DNA of 64,000 bases, taken from the NCBI GenBank assembly GCA_016795425.1, contig JAEUHG010000072.1:49194-113193 (forward strand). The letters are read 5' to 3'. Positions 18,974-27,631 of the stretch are shown here, one piece after another. Made by a program: the position numbers and the translations under genes. Origin of the DNA: Verrucomicrobiales bacterium. GTDB taxonomy: Bacteria > Verrucomicrobiota > Verrucomicrobiia > Limisphaerales > CAIMTB01. Under the pieces are notes generated by a model, which searched no databases, had not been told where the DNA came from, and worked only from the letters and a program-made list of their open reading frames with translations. How positions within the stretch are numbered: the first letter of the stretch is position 1; the number at the start of each line of letters is the position of its first letter.

Positions 18974-21900
18974 ATGCGACGTACGCCCCACATCGCCCGT
19001 ACACCCCTCCTGTTGCCGGCCTTGCTGTTCCTCTCCACCGCCCTCGCGCTGGCGACACCCCTCCCCGACACCGCCGCATCACTCGAATACTTCGAGGCCA
19101 ACATCCGCCCGCTCCTGGTGGATCACTGCTACTCCTGCCACAGCGCGGAAGCCGACAAAATCAAAGGCGACCTGCGACTGGATGTTCGAGCCGGCTGGGA
19201 ACGTGGCGGATCCAGCGGAAAACCCGCGATCATCCCAGGCCATCCGGATGCGAGCCCGTTGATTCAGGCCGTGCGCCACACGCACGAAGACTTGGCCATG
19301 CCGCCGAAGAAGAAGCTCGCGGACGATCAGATTGCCAAGCTCGAGATCTGGATTCGCATGGGCGCGCCGGATCCTCGCACGGGCGGCGCCAAACTTCCCG
19401 ATCCCGCCGAAGCCGCTCGCCAGCACTGGGCTTTTCAGCCCATCTCCGAACCCCCACCTCCTCGCGTCCGCGACGAGTCCTGGATTGCCAATGGGGTCGA
19501 CCGCTTCGTCCTCGCCTCCCTCGAATCCAAGGGCCTCCAACCCTCTCCCCGTGCCGATGCCCGAACCCTGGTGCGACGCGCCGCGGCGGTGCTCACCGGA
19601 CTTCCTCCCACCGCCGAGGAGGTCTCGGCCTTTGAAACCAATCCCAGCCCCGAAGCGTTCGCCCGCCTGATCGATCGATGGCTCGCCTCCCCGCGCTATG
19701 GCGAACGTTGGGCACGCCATTGGCTGGATGTCGCCCGTTACGCCGATACCAAGGGCTATGTGTTCGAAGAAGAACGGCGATATCCCTATGCCTACACCTA
19801 CCGCGACTACGTCATACGAGCCTTCAACGACGACAAACCCTACGATCAATTCCTGATCGAACAGATCGCCGCCGACCAAGTGGTCGATGGAGATGATCGC
19901 TCCGCCCTGGCCGCGATGGGCTTCCTGACGCTCGGTCGACGCTTCCTCAACAATCCCCACGACATCATCGACGACCGCATCGATGTGCTGACGCGCGGCA
20001 CCATGGCCCTGACCGTCACCTGCGCCCGGTGCCATGACCATAAGTACGACCCGGTTCCGGCGGCGGATTACTATTCGTTGTACGGCGTGTTCGCCTCATC
20101 CCATGAACCCAGTGAAAAACCGCTGCTCGGAACCATCCCCGACCGCATTCGCTACGAGGAATTCCAACGGGAACTGGCGCGGCGCGAGAAAGAACGCGAC
20201 GATTTTGTCCGATCCAAGGTCGAAGCCCACCGACTCAAGCTCCGACGCACCATTGGCGATCACCTGCTCGCCGCCTTCGATGCCGCGAAACTCGCGGACG
20301 CCGGAAAACGCGAGGAGCTCGCCCGCAGTCGCCAATTGAGCCCCAACGTCGTCGGGAAGTGGGTCGGGGCACTGGAAAAAACCAACCTGCTCCCCGCGCC
20401 TCTTTTCTCGGCCTGGCACGACTTCGCAGCCCTCAAAGAGGAGGACTTCCCGTCCCAGGCTGGAACCCTGGCGCAGGCCGTCGCCGCCAATACCGATGGG
20501 TCCCGTGATGCCGCCGTGTCCAAGGCCTTCTCCGGCGCGGCACCGGCGTCGTTGAAGGACGTCGCCGATCGCTACAATCGGCTCTTCGCCGAGGCGTTGG
20601 AGACCAGCCAAGGTTCGGCGCGGGCATTTCTCGATGCCCAAGGGACTCCAATCGACTTGTCGCCCGAGGAGATTTACCGCTTGTTCGACGTGCCCGAAGG
20701 TCAGCGCAAACGCGCACTGCAAAGGGCGGTTGAGGAACTCCAGGCCACTCACCCCGGGGCCCCGCCGCGAGCCATGGCGCTCGCCGATAACACGCAGCCC
20801 GTCGAACCCGTCGTCTTCAAGCGCGGGAATCCCGGCAACCGTGGTGCCCAGGTGCCGCGCCAGTTTCTGGGAATGCTGTCAGGCCCCGACCGCAAGCCGT
20901 TCGCTCAAGGCAGCGGCCGGCTGGAACTCGCGCGTGCGATCGCCAGTCCCGCCAATCCGCTGACGGCCCGGGTCGCCGTGAATCGCGTCTGGCTCCAGCA
21001 TTTCGGGGCTGGCCTGGTGCGGACTCCCGGTGACTTTGGCCTGCGCTCCGAACCCCCAACTCACCCCGAACTTCTCGACTGGCTCGCCAGCCAGTTCATC
21101 AGCAGCGGTTGGTCGGTCAAAAGTCTGCACCGCCTCATCCTGCTCTCCGCCACCTGGCAGCAGGCCAGCGATCTGCGACCCGAGCTCGAAACCCAGGATC
21201 CCGACAACCGACTTCTCGCCCGACAGTCACGCCGACGTCTCGACTTCGAATCCGCTCGCGACACGCTGCTACAGGCCGGCACCGGTCTGGACCTCACCAT
21301 GGGGGGACATTCCGTCGAAATCACCACCCGCGATTATATGCCGCGTCGCACCGTCTACGGCTTTGTCGAACGCCAGAATCTTCCGGGAATCTTTCGGACC
21401 TTCGACTTCGCCACTCCGGACACCAGCAGCGCCCAGCGGTTCCAAACCACAGTCCCGCAGCAGGCTCTGTTCTTCATGAACAGCCCGTTCGCCATCGACC
21501 AAGCCAGGCGACTCGCCCGCCGGCCTGAACTGACCCGCATCGCCGATCCTGCCACCCGCGTCACCCGGCTTTACGAAATCGTTCTCCAGCGAACACCGGA
21601 ACCCGACGAAATCGCATTGGCGCAACGTTTCCTCGAACGTCAGAACCAAAGGAACGAAGAGCCGGCCGAGCCGCCCGTGTGGCAATACGGGTTCGGCCAA
21701 CTCGATCCAACGTCCCAGCGGGTCCTCGATTTCCGACCGCTTCCCCACTTCACTGCCAATACCTGGCAAGGCGGTCCCCAATTGCCCGATCCCACTCTCG
21801 GCTGGATCCTGCTCAATGCCGAGGGCGGCCATCCGGGTGGCCGACAGCATGGACCCGCCATCCGCCGCTGGACCGCCCGCCAGGACGGAACGGTGGCGGT

Positions 21901-22273
21901 CGCGGGAACCCTTCGTCACTCCGGGGACGCGGGCGACGGCGTGCAGGGTTCCATCGTGAGCTCGCGCCATGGCGTGCTTGGCCAATGGCAAGTCACCAAG
22001 ACTTCGGCCGACACCACCCTTCCACGCATCGACGTGACCCGCGGCGACACTTTGGATTTTGTCGTCGAATGCCGCGTCGATGAAAACTCCGACGGCTTCC
22101 GCTGGGCGCCGCGAGTCACCTTGGTGGCGTCGCCGGACGGCGCCGGCGTCGGTCAAGTCTCCGATGCCAAAGCCGAGTTCTCCGGTCCACAACCCGCGGT
22201 GGTGCGTCTCGACACCTGGGAGCGCTTCGCCCAGGTCCTGCTCATGGCCAACGAGACGGTGTTTATCGACTGA
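18974..22273 (+). CDS. PSD1-type planctomycete cytochrome c protein (DUF1549/DUF1553)
   Basis: A 1099-residue secreted protein. After a signal peptide (LLLPALLFLSTALALA) comes a c-type haem site CYSCHS at about residues 54-59, then the DUF1549 domain with a second CXXCH (CARCHDH, near 350) and the PSD1/DUF1553 region with PRQFLGMLSGPDRKPFAQG-like sequence. The last 150 residues add a beta-rich domain (after QPLPHF-like DFRPLPHF). Proteins of this kind are very common in Planctomycetota and Verrucomicrobiota and are thought to take part in carbohydrate breakdown by oxidation; the reaction has not been fixed for most. The Gfo/Idh gene just upstream suggests a redox pair. Confidence 0.88.
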   Translation: MRRTPHIARTPLLLPALLFLSTALALATPLPDTAASLEYFEANIRPLLVDHCYSCHSAEADKIKGDLRLDVRAGWERGGSSGKPAIIPGHPDASPLIQAVRHTHEDLAMPPKKKLADDQIAKLEIWIRMGAPDPRTGGAKLPDPAEAARQHWAFQPISEPPPPRVRDESWIANGVDRFVLASLESKGLQPSPRADARTLVRRAAAVLTGLPPTAEEVSAFETNPSPEAFARLIDRWLASPRYGERWARHWLDVARYADTKGYVFEEERRYPYAYTYRDYVIRAFNDDKPYDQFLIEQIAADQVVDGDDRSALAAMGFLTLGRRFLNNPHDIIDDRIDVLTRGTMALTVTCARCHDHKYDPVPAADYYSLYGVFASSHEPSEKPLLGTIPDRIRYEEFQRELARREKERDDFVRSKVEAHRLKLRRTIGDHLLAAFDAAKLADAGKREELARSRQLSPNVVGKWVGALEKTNLLPAPLFSAWHDFAALKEEDFPSQAGTLAQAVAANTDGSRDAAVSKAFSGAAPASLKDVADRYNRLFAEALETSQGSARAFLDAQGTPIDLSPEEIYRLFDVPEGQRKRALQRAVEELQATHPGAPPRAMALADNTQPVEPVVFKRGNPGNRGAQVPRQFLGMLSGPDRKPFAQGSGRLELARAIASPANPLTARVAVNRVWLQHFGAGLVRTPGDFGLRSEPPTHPELLDWLASQFISSGWSVKSLHRLILLSATWQQASDLRPELETQDPDNRLLARQSRRRLDFESARDTLLQAGTGLDLTMGGHSVEITTRDYMPRRTVYGFVERQNLPGIFRTFDFATPDTSSAQRFQTTVPQQALFFMNSPFAIDQARRLARRPELTRIADPATRVTRLYEIVLQRTPEPDEIALAQRFLERQNQRNEEPAEPPVWQYGFGQLDPTSQRVLDFRPLPHFTANTWQGGPQLPDPTLGWILLNAEGGHPGGRQHGPAIRRWTARQDGTVAVAGTLRHSGDAGDGVQGSIVSSRHGVLGQWQVTKTSADTTLPRIDVTRGDTLDFVVECRVDENSDGFRWAPRVTLVASPDGAGVGQVSDAKAEFSGPQPAVVRLDTWERFAQVLLMANETVFID

Positions 22274-22437
22274 GCCCGCCATCCCGCCTGGCACGGCCTC
22301 GTCCATGTCCGGTCCAGGACCGGCTTTCGCCATGCTGGAACATGAGCTCCGGTCGCCCGAGGAAGCATCCGCAGGACAACTGACTCGCCGGGCCGCTGGC
22401 GAGCCCGGGGGGAATCCATGAGCGGGTGATCGAATCC

Positions 22438-23724
22438 TTACTCGGACCGATTGACCCCCGGCCGACCCGGTCGCAGCACTTCATCCGCAAAATCCAGATA
22501 CCGCCCCCAGTCGAAATCCGTGAGGTCATGCTGTCCGGCGCGCAGATGATAGCGCACCTCACTGCCAACCGCGGTGTCGACGGGCGGCAGGTTGGTCCCG
22601 GACAGCCCCGGCTTTCCGAACAGGGCGTAGACGGCCGAGGCATGCACCAGCGCGAGATATTCGCCCTTCGGATCCGCCCACCAATCCTCCACCGCGCTCG
22701 CCACATAAACGGGCCGTGGCGCGATCAGCGCCAGCAGCTCATGCTGGTCCACCGGCAACGCCTCCTCGCGCCCCGCGTAAGTGCTGAAGTTTCCACAGAA
22801 CCAGTGCGGAAATGCCCGCGTGATGATCGCCACGGTCTCGCCATAATTCCGTCGACTCAACGCCGCGCCTCCGCAGCCGGAATTGTTGGAGATCACGGCC
22901 GCGATGCGCTCATCACAGGCCGCTGCCCACAGCGCCGCCTTCCCCATCCGAGAATGCCCGATCGCCACCGCCCGCCGCGCATCGAACTCCGGCGTCTGCT
23001 CCAGGTAGTCCACAATCCGGCTCAATCCCCACGCCCAGACTGCCAAGGCTCCCGGCTCTTCCGGACCCGGCGCCCCGGCACGGGCCTGTCCCATCTGGCT
23101 CAAAACGCCGCTGGCATAGTGGGTCACCGAATCAGGCGCCAAGAGCTCGATGTCCATCGAGATCACCCCGTAGCCGCGCGACAGGATGCGGTCGGCGACC
23201 GACCTCCCTATGCTTCTCTCCGTCCCGCTGACTGGACTCGGTTCCGTTGACGCTCCCCGGCGCGCCACCGCCACCTCAGGCCATGCCTTCGCGGTGTCGA
23301 AGACATGAACGCCAAAAAAGACCGGCAGCGGACCCGGCGGCGATTTCGGCAGGAACAGAGCGAACCGCAGCACCGGCATGCCCTGTGCCGTCCCCAATTC
23401 CAGATTAACGATTCGTCGCACGGCCCGCCCATCCATTGCCTCGCGATCCTCGGAAACCACCTGGAACCGCTGGGATTCAGGCCGCGGCAGAGGCCGGCCA
23501 TAAACGTGGCGTTCGAAAAGCTGGCGGATCTCCGGTCGCCGTTCCGACAGCCAGGCCGCTCCGGTCGTCACGCGCGATCCGTCCGCGCGCACCAGCGGAT
23601 CAGGCAGCACGTAGGGGGCGACCCGGGCTTCGTCGCGATTGGCTTCCGCGGCCGCACCGGTCAGGGTTGTCCCCCCACACAGCAAGGCATGGAGGCCGAG
23701 TTGGATCCAACGAACACAGTTCAT
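22438..23724 (-). CDS. glucuronoyl esterase-like protein (CE15)
   Basis: A 428-residue alpha/beta-hydrolase with a signal peptide. The nucleophile motif GHSRMGKAALWAA, the HWFCGNFSTY region and the C-terminal RAGQHDLTDFDW (catalytic His) match CE15 4-O-methyl-glucuronoyl methylesterases, which cut the ester bond between lignin and glucuronoxylan. Bacterial members can have other glucuronate esters as substrate. The ATG at 23724 gives the signal peptide directly; the upstream extension was dropped. It is divergent from the WYL regulator gene. Confidence 0.83.
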   Translation of the reverse strand: MNCVRWIQLGLHALLCGGTTLTGAAAEANRDEARVAPYVLPDPLVRADGSRVTTGAAWLSERRPEIRQLFERHVYGRPLPRPESQRFQVVSEDREAMDGRAVRRIVNLELGTAQGMPVLRFALFLPKSPPGPLPVFFGVHVFDTAKAWPEVAVARRGASTEPSPVSGTERSIGRSVADRILSRGYGVISMDIELLAPDSVTHYASGVLSQMGQARAGAPGPEEPGALAVWAWGLSRIVDYLEQTPEFDARRAVAIGHSRMGKAALWAAACDERIAAVISNNSGCGGAALSRRNYGETVAIITRAFPHWFCGNFSTYAGREEALPVDQHELLALIAPRPVYVASAVEDWWADPKGEYLALVHASAVYALFGKPGLSGTNLPPVDTAVGSEVRYHLRAGQHDLTDFDWGRYLDFADEVLRPGRPGVNRSE

Positions 23725-23816
23725 TGCAAGGTGCCGCCGGGGCGTTGCGGCGGAAGCGGGCGCCGCCAACCTGCAAACACCGGATGGCCGCTGTCGAGAC
23801 GCGTGTCGGCGAGGCT

Positions 23817-24785
23817 ATGAATCGCATCGACCGCCTGATGGCAACGATCCTGTTGCTGCAAAGCCGCCGCGTGATCACGGCGGAAGATATCGCCACCCAC
23901 TTTGAAATCAGCCTGCGCACGGTCTATCGCGACATGGCGGCGCTGAGCGAAGGCGGCGTGCCGGTGGTCGCCGAAGCCGGAGTAGGCTACTCCTTGCTCA
24001 ACGGGTACTCGGTTCCTCCCGTCATGTTCACGCCGGAAGAGGCCAATGCCCTCTTCCTCGGCGGCGAACTCGTCGAGCATCTCACCGACTATTCCCTCCA
24101 ATCGCAAATGCGCTCGGCGCTGCTCAAAATCCGCGCCGTACTGCCCCGCAGCCATCAGGACCAGATCGATCACCTGAAACGGTCCACCGCACTGCTCATC
24201 GGCAACGCACCCGAGTCGCAGAACCGGCACGCAGTGCTTACCCACCTCCAGCAAGCCCTCGCCCAACGCTGTGTGGTCGAGGCCACCTATGCCACCGGAG
24301 GCGAGATGCCTGCAAAACGGCGGGAACTCGAACCGCTCGGACTGGTCTATTATGCCGACCATTGGCACCTCATCGCCTTCTGCCGTCTGCGCCGAGACTA
24401 CCGGGATTTTCGCACCGACCGCATCCTGAGCATTCGCGTGCTGCCGGAGCGGTTCGGCGGCCATCGCGAATTTTCGCTGATCGATCACCTCCAATCCTGG
24501 CGGGAAGCCTTTCGAACCACCCGCGTCTCGGTGCGGGTCCACCGTTCCGTCAGCCGCCGCTTCCAACGCCCCTGGACCGGCGCGGTTCTCGAGGATTCGT
24601 GGGACGGCGACTGGCTCTGCCTGACTTTCCTCACGGAAGAATGCGATTGGCTTACCGGATGGATGCTGAGCTTTGGCACAGCGGTGGAAATCCTCGCTCC
24701 GGATTCCCTGAGGGAACAAGTATGTGCCCGGGCCCAGGAGATTGCCCGGCATCACCTGTCGCCCGCCGTCCCAACGGCTCGATAA
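23817..24785 (+). CDS. YafY-type transcriptional regulator (HTH-11 and WYL)
   Basis: A 322-residue regulator. Residues 1-60 form a winged helix (RLMATILLLQSRR, then AEDIATHFEISLRTVYRDM), followed by the WYL ligand-sensing domain with LEPLGLVYYADHWHLIAFCR and FRTDRI. Members often control a nearby gene in response to a nucleic acid or small ligand. The VOC-fold gene follows after 99 bases; this pair is common in soil bacteria, suggesting regulation of that gene. The start at 23817 is used because the longer frame reads antisense to the esterase gene. Confidence 0.85.
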   Translation: MNRIDRLMATILLLQSRRVITAEDIATHFEISLRTVYRDMAALSEGGVPVVAEAGVGYSLLNGYSVPPVMFTPEEANALFLGGELVEHLTDYSLQSQMRSALLKIRAVLPRSHQDQIDHLKRSTALLIGNAPESQNRHAVLTHLQQALAQRCVVEATYATGGEMPAKRRELEPLGLVYYADHWHLIAFCRLRRDYRDFRTDRILSIRVLPERFGGHREFSLIDHLQSWREAFRTTRVSVRVHRSVSRRFQRPWTGAVLEDSWDGDWLCLTFLTEECDWLTGWMLSFGTAVEILAPDSLREQVCARAQEIARHHLSPAVPTAR

Positions 24786-24884
24786 CCCTCCTGACATAGG
24801 GTTGTCACTCGGATGTGGAAGGGTGAGGGCGTCTTCGGTCCCTGGGACCAGGACTTCATTCATCACCTCCATTGCATTCCCCCC

Positions 24885-25262
24885 ATGAACTCGAAAAAAA
24901 ATGCCGTCAATTGGTTCGAACTCGCTGTCACCGACTTCGATCGCGCCAAGCACTTCTATGAGACCATTCTCGGTACCGCACTGACCGAGGTCCCGGTCCA
25001 GGGCTGTCGCATGGCCATGTTTCCCTTCGATATGGCCAACGGGATCGGCGGCTCCATCACGCTCATGGCGGAAATGAAGCCCGGCCCCGGGGGAACGCTC
25101 ATTTACCTCAACGTCGAAGGAGAACTCGACGTTGTCATCTCCCGAGTCGCCGCCGCCGGCGGCGCTGTCGAGCGGCCCCGCTTCGCCATCGGCGAACATG
25201 GGTTCATTGCCATCATCCGCGACACGGAAGGGAATGTCGTCGGCCTGCACAGCATGACCTGA
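24885..25262 (+). CDS. VOC family protein (glyoxalase/bleomycin resistance fold)
   Basis: A 125-residue single-domain VOC protein: NWFELAVTDFDRAKHFYETILG at the start and a C-terminal GFIAIIRDTEGNVVGLHS typical of the second beta-alpha-beta-beta half. Metal-dependent lyase or dioxygenase activity, or ligand binding, is possible; the specific substrate is unknown. Pairs with the YafY-type regulator immediately upstream. The start at 24885 lies at the conserved N-terminus; the frame extension before it has no homology-like features. Confidence 0.8.
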   Translation: MNSKKNAVNWFELAVTDFDRAKHFYETILGTALTEVPVQGCRMAMFPFDMANGIGGSITLMAEMKPGPGGTLIYLNVEGELDVVISRVAAAGGAVERPRFAIGEHGFIAIIRDTEGNVVGLHSMT

Positions 25263-25444
25263 TCGGTGCTTCCGATTCGGGGGCCAACAGCCAGACATCG
25301 CCAGAAGCGCCCGCCGGGCGACGGAGATTCCGCCGCCGCTAAGGTGGAGTTCGCGACCTGCCGATACTTCCAGTAGCCCGTGCCCGATACCACGGGTGTG
25401 GGGTGGGGAACCCCGATCGATTGCAGCATGTCGTTATACTTGGA

Positions 25445-25476
25445 CTTGGGAGAGCGGAACTGTTCGCTCTCCCAAG
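25445..25476 (+). terminator. terminator-like hairpin before the polysaccharide cluster
   Basis: CTTGGGAGAGCG (25445-25456) and CGCTCTCCCAAG (25465-25476) form a 12-bp perfect stem around an 8-base loop. It is followed by CTGATTTGT, a weak T-run. It lies 182 bases past the VOC stop and may end that transcript, insulating the large cluster that follows. It could instead be a dispersed palindrome. Confidence 0.5.
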
Positions 25477-25562
25477 CTGATTTGTAGAGGACCAGCCACG
25501 GGCTACGGTCGGCGAAAGCCCCATACCCACGGCCGGCCCGCCTCCTCCCCTCGGTTCCCCAT

Positions 25563-25590
25563 TTGACACTGCTTCGACTTTTCGTACACT
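25563..25590 (+). promoter_or_regulatory. sigma70-like promoter with flanking repeat boxes
   Basis: TTGACA (25563-25568) and TACACT (25585-25590) are 16 bases apart, close to the sigma70 consensus. The box TTTTCGTACA at 25579-25588 is repeated as TTTTTCGCGTACA starting at 25599, about two helical turns on, and could be the operator for the GbsR/MarR-like protein coded 205 bases downstream. Predicted by eye only. Confidence 0.5.
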
Positions 25591-25794
25591 ACGTAAAGTT
25601 TTTCGCGTACAAACGGAAAAACCCGAGTAGCTCGCCAAGGCCCTTTTGTCTGCGAAGTGACCGGGACGAAGTGTGTCCACCGAAACCCCTTACCGCCACC
25701 ACCCCAGTTCCGTATCCCGACGTCGCTCGACACGCGTCACCTGACCGGACACCGAATGCCGAGCCGATCCATCCACCCCTACCCCCTTCCTGCC

Positions 25795-26295
25795 ATGTCC
25801 AATGCCATCGAACAGTTGTGCCCGGCTCAACTCGAGTTAATGGAGCTTGCCGCCCGGCTGTTCCAACGCCTCGGCCTGCCCCGTTCGACCGGACAGGTCT
25901 ACGGAATCCTGTTTTCGTCCCCGAAACCGCTGTCGCTCGATGCCATCGCGGAGTCCCTGGCCATGAGCAAGACCAGCGCGTCGACCGCCACCCGCCAGTT
26001 GTTGACGCTGAGCATGATCCGCCAGGCCTGGATGCCGGGTGAACGGAAGGATCATTTCGAGGCGCGCACCGACCTTCGGGAAGTGCTTCGCGCCAACTAC
26101 ACCAGTTTCGTGAAGCCTCGACTGGACCAAGCGGAGAAGAGCCTGGCGGGAGTCTCGGAGCAATTGACCGCCGATCTCGCGGCCGGCCGCCTCAGCCCCG
26201 AGGCCCACCAATCCACCCAGGCCCGCCTCAACCGGCTCATCGAACTCCAGCGCACGCTTCTAAAGCTCCTTCCCCTGGCCGAAAAACTTCTGTAG
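25795..26295 (+). CDS. GbsR/MarR-like transcriptional regulator
   Basis: A 166-residue winged-helix protein. Residues 15-90 match the GbsR-type HTH: FQRLGLPRSTGQVYGILF, then SLDAIAESLAMSKTSASTATRQL as the recognition helix. The rest is a dimerising coiled-coil region. As the first gene before the ABC exporter of the large polysaccharide cluster, it probably controls that cluster; GbsR-type regulators in Bacillus sense osmolyte precursors, but the ligand here is unknown. The ATG at 25795 is preferred; a further ATG at 25756 would add 13 residues rich in Pro. Confidence 0.75.
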   Translation: MSNAIEQLCPAQLELMELAARLFQRLGLPRSTGQVYGILFSSPKPLSLDAIAESLAMSKTSASTATRQLLTLSMIRQAWMPGERKDHFEARTDLREVLRANYTSFVKPRLDQAEKSLAGVSEQLTADLAAGRLSPEAHQSTQARLNRLIELQRTLLKLLPLAEKLL

Positions 26296-26373
26296 ACCGC
26301 GTCGGCTCCTGCCGACGGGAAACCAAGGACCCGTCCGAACTCCGCATCGCTGACCACCGCTCCATCGAGACTC

Positions 26374-27606
26374 ATGACTGATCACGCGCAGGAATCGCTG
26401 CCGGAAGTGGTTTACACTCCGGCTTCACCCATCGAGCACCCGACGCGGATGATCGCGGCCATGTGGCGCGATCTGCTCGCGTCGCGCGAGCTGGCGTGGC
26501 GCCTCTTCACCCGGGATTTCCGAGCGCAGTACCGGCAGTCGGTCCTTGGTTACTTTTGGGCTTTCGTTCCTCCGGTCCTGGCCGCCCTGCCCTGGATGTT
26601 CCTGAACAGCCAGAAGATCGTGAACATCAGTCCCACAGGCATCCCCTACCCGGCCTTTGTCATGACGGGGACCATGTTGTGGCAGACTTTCATCGACGCC
26701 CTGAACAGCCCATTGAAGCAGACCGCGGCGGCGCGATCGATGCTGGCGAAGATCAACTTCCCGAAGGAGGCGCTCCTGCTCGCGGGGGTGGCCGAGGTAT
26801 CCTGCAATCTCATCATCCGCCTGCTCCTGCTCTTCCCCGTGCTTTGGGTTCTCGACGTCCCTTTCCACGGCCACCTTGCCTGGCTTCCCCTCGGGGTCGC
26901 CTGCCTGATCCTGCTCGGAATGTCGATCGGCCTGCTCCTCACACCGGCGGGCATGCTGTATTCCGACGTTGGACGGGGAATCAGTGTCATCGCCAGTTTC
27001 GGCATGCTTCTGACGCCCGTCGTCTACCCACCCCCGACGTCGGGCGTGGGTGGCTGGCTGGCGGCATGGAATCCAGTGAGTCCCGTTCTGGCCACCACCC
27101 GCGACTGGATGACCGGTCGAGACCCGCGTTCGCCGTACTTCTCCGTAGGGCAGGTGCGACAGGCGGACGGACTTCGCCAACGACTCCTCAACCGATCGAT
27201 TCCCGCCTCAGAACTTTTGTGGAATCGTTTTTCCGAGGAGACTCGCACGAATCTCGCCGCAACACCCGCGAACGATGACAAAGCCGAGACGGCCGCGAAA
27301 CTGGTTGCCGCCCTCAACCAGGCGCTGGCGTCGGGGCCACTGATCGATCCCGATCGGCTCGATCAACTCGGCGTTTCCCCCAATATCCGGGCGAAACTCG
27401 CCGACTCGCCGAACGCGACCCAAAGGATGAACCTGGATCGCCGGTGGATTGAGGAATCATTCGGCGCGGATTTGGCGCCCAGCAAGGGCCAACGCTTTTG
27501 GACCAGCTTCTGGTGGGTTAGCGGAGGGTCCCTAGCCGCCTTCCTGGTCGCGTGGTTGTTATACCGGCTGGCAATTCCCATCCTGGTCGAACGGATGGGC
27601 GGCTGA
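26374..27606 (+). CDS. wzm: ABC-2 type polysaccharide exporter permease (Wzm-like) with extra domain
   Basis: A 410-residue membrane protein. Residues 30-240 follow the Wzm/KpsM pattern: LFTRDFRAQYRQSVLGYFWAFVPP near the start, then membrane helices and the conserved NPVSPVLATTRDWMTG. A normal Wzm of about 260-280 residues would pass at once into the last membrane helix. Here about 120 mostly polar residues (roughly 250-370) intervene before the final helix SGGSLAAFLVAWLLYRLAI. With the Wzt gene 25 bases downstream it should form the channel that moves a finished, lipid-linked polysaccharide to the periplasm. The inserted domain is not recognised. Confidence 0.85.
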   Translation: MTDHAQESLPEVVYTPASPIEHPTRMIAAMWRDLLASRELAWRLFTRDFRAQYRQSVLGYFWAFVPPVLAALPWMFLNSQKIVNISPTGIPYPAFVMTGTMLWQTFIDALNSPLKQTAAARSMLAKINFPKEALLLAGVAEVSCNLIIRLLLLFPVLWVLDVPFHGHLAWLPLGVACLILLGMSIGLLLTPAGMLYSDVGRGISVIASFGMLLTPVVYPPPTSGVGGWLAAWNPVSPVLATTRDWMTGRDPRSPYFSVGQVRQADGLRQRLLNRSIPASELLWNRFSEETRTNLAATPANDDKAETAAKLVAALNQALASGPLIDPDRLDQLGVSPNIRAKLADSPNATQRMNLDRRWIEESFGADLAPSKGQRFWTSFWWVSGGSLAAFLVAWLLYRLAIPILVERMGG

Positions 27607-27631
27607 GACAACCACCAGCGAACCCACGGGC

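Larger units (their letters stand above)
25263..25794. other. 532-base intergenic region with terminator-like hairpin and promoter
   Basis: No gene was found in this gap between the VOC gene and the GbsR/MarR-like regulator. It contains a long hairpin at 25445-25476 and an A/T-rich stretch at about 25560-25625 that stands out from the GC-rich surroundings and carries a sigma70-like promoter. These two features are listed separately. The rest is GC-rich sequence without recognisable elements. Confidence 0.5.

Noticed and set aside
22274..22437. Clear terminator between the PSD1 gene and the convergent esterase gene
   Set aside because: CCGGTCC-A-GGACCGG and a 6-bp CTCGCC/GGCGAG stem are present, but loops and T-runs do not fit a proper terminator.
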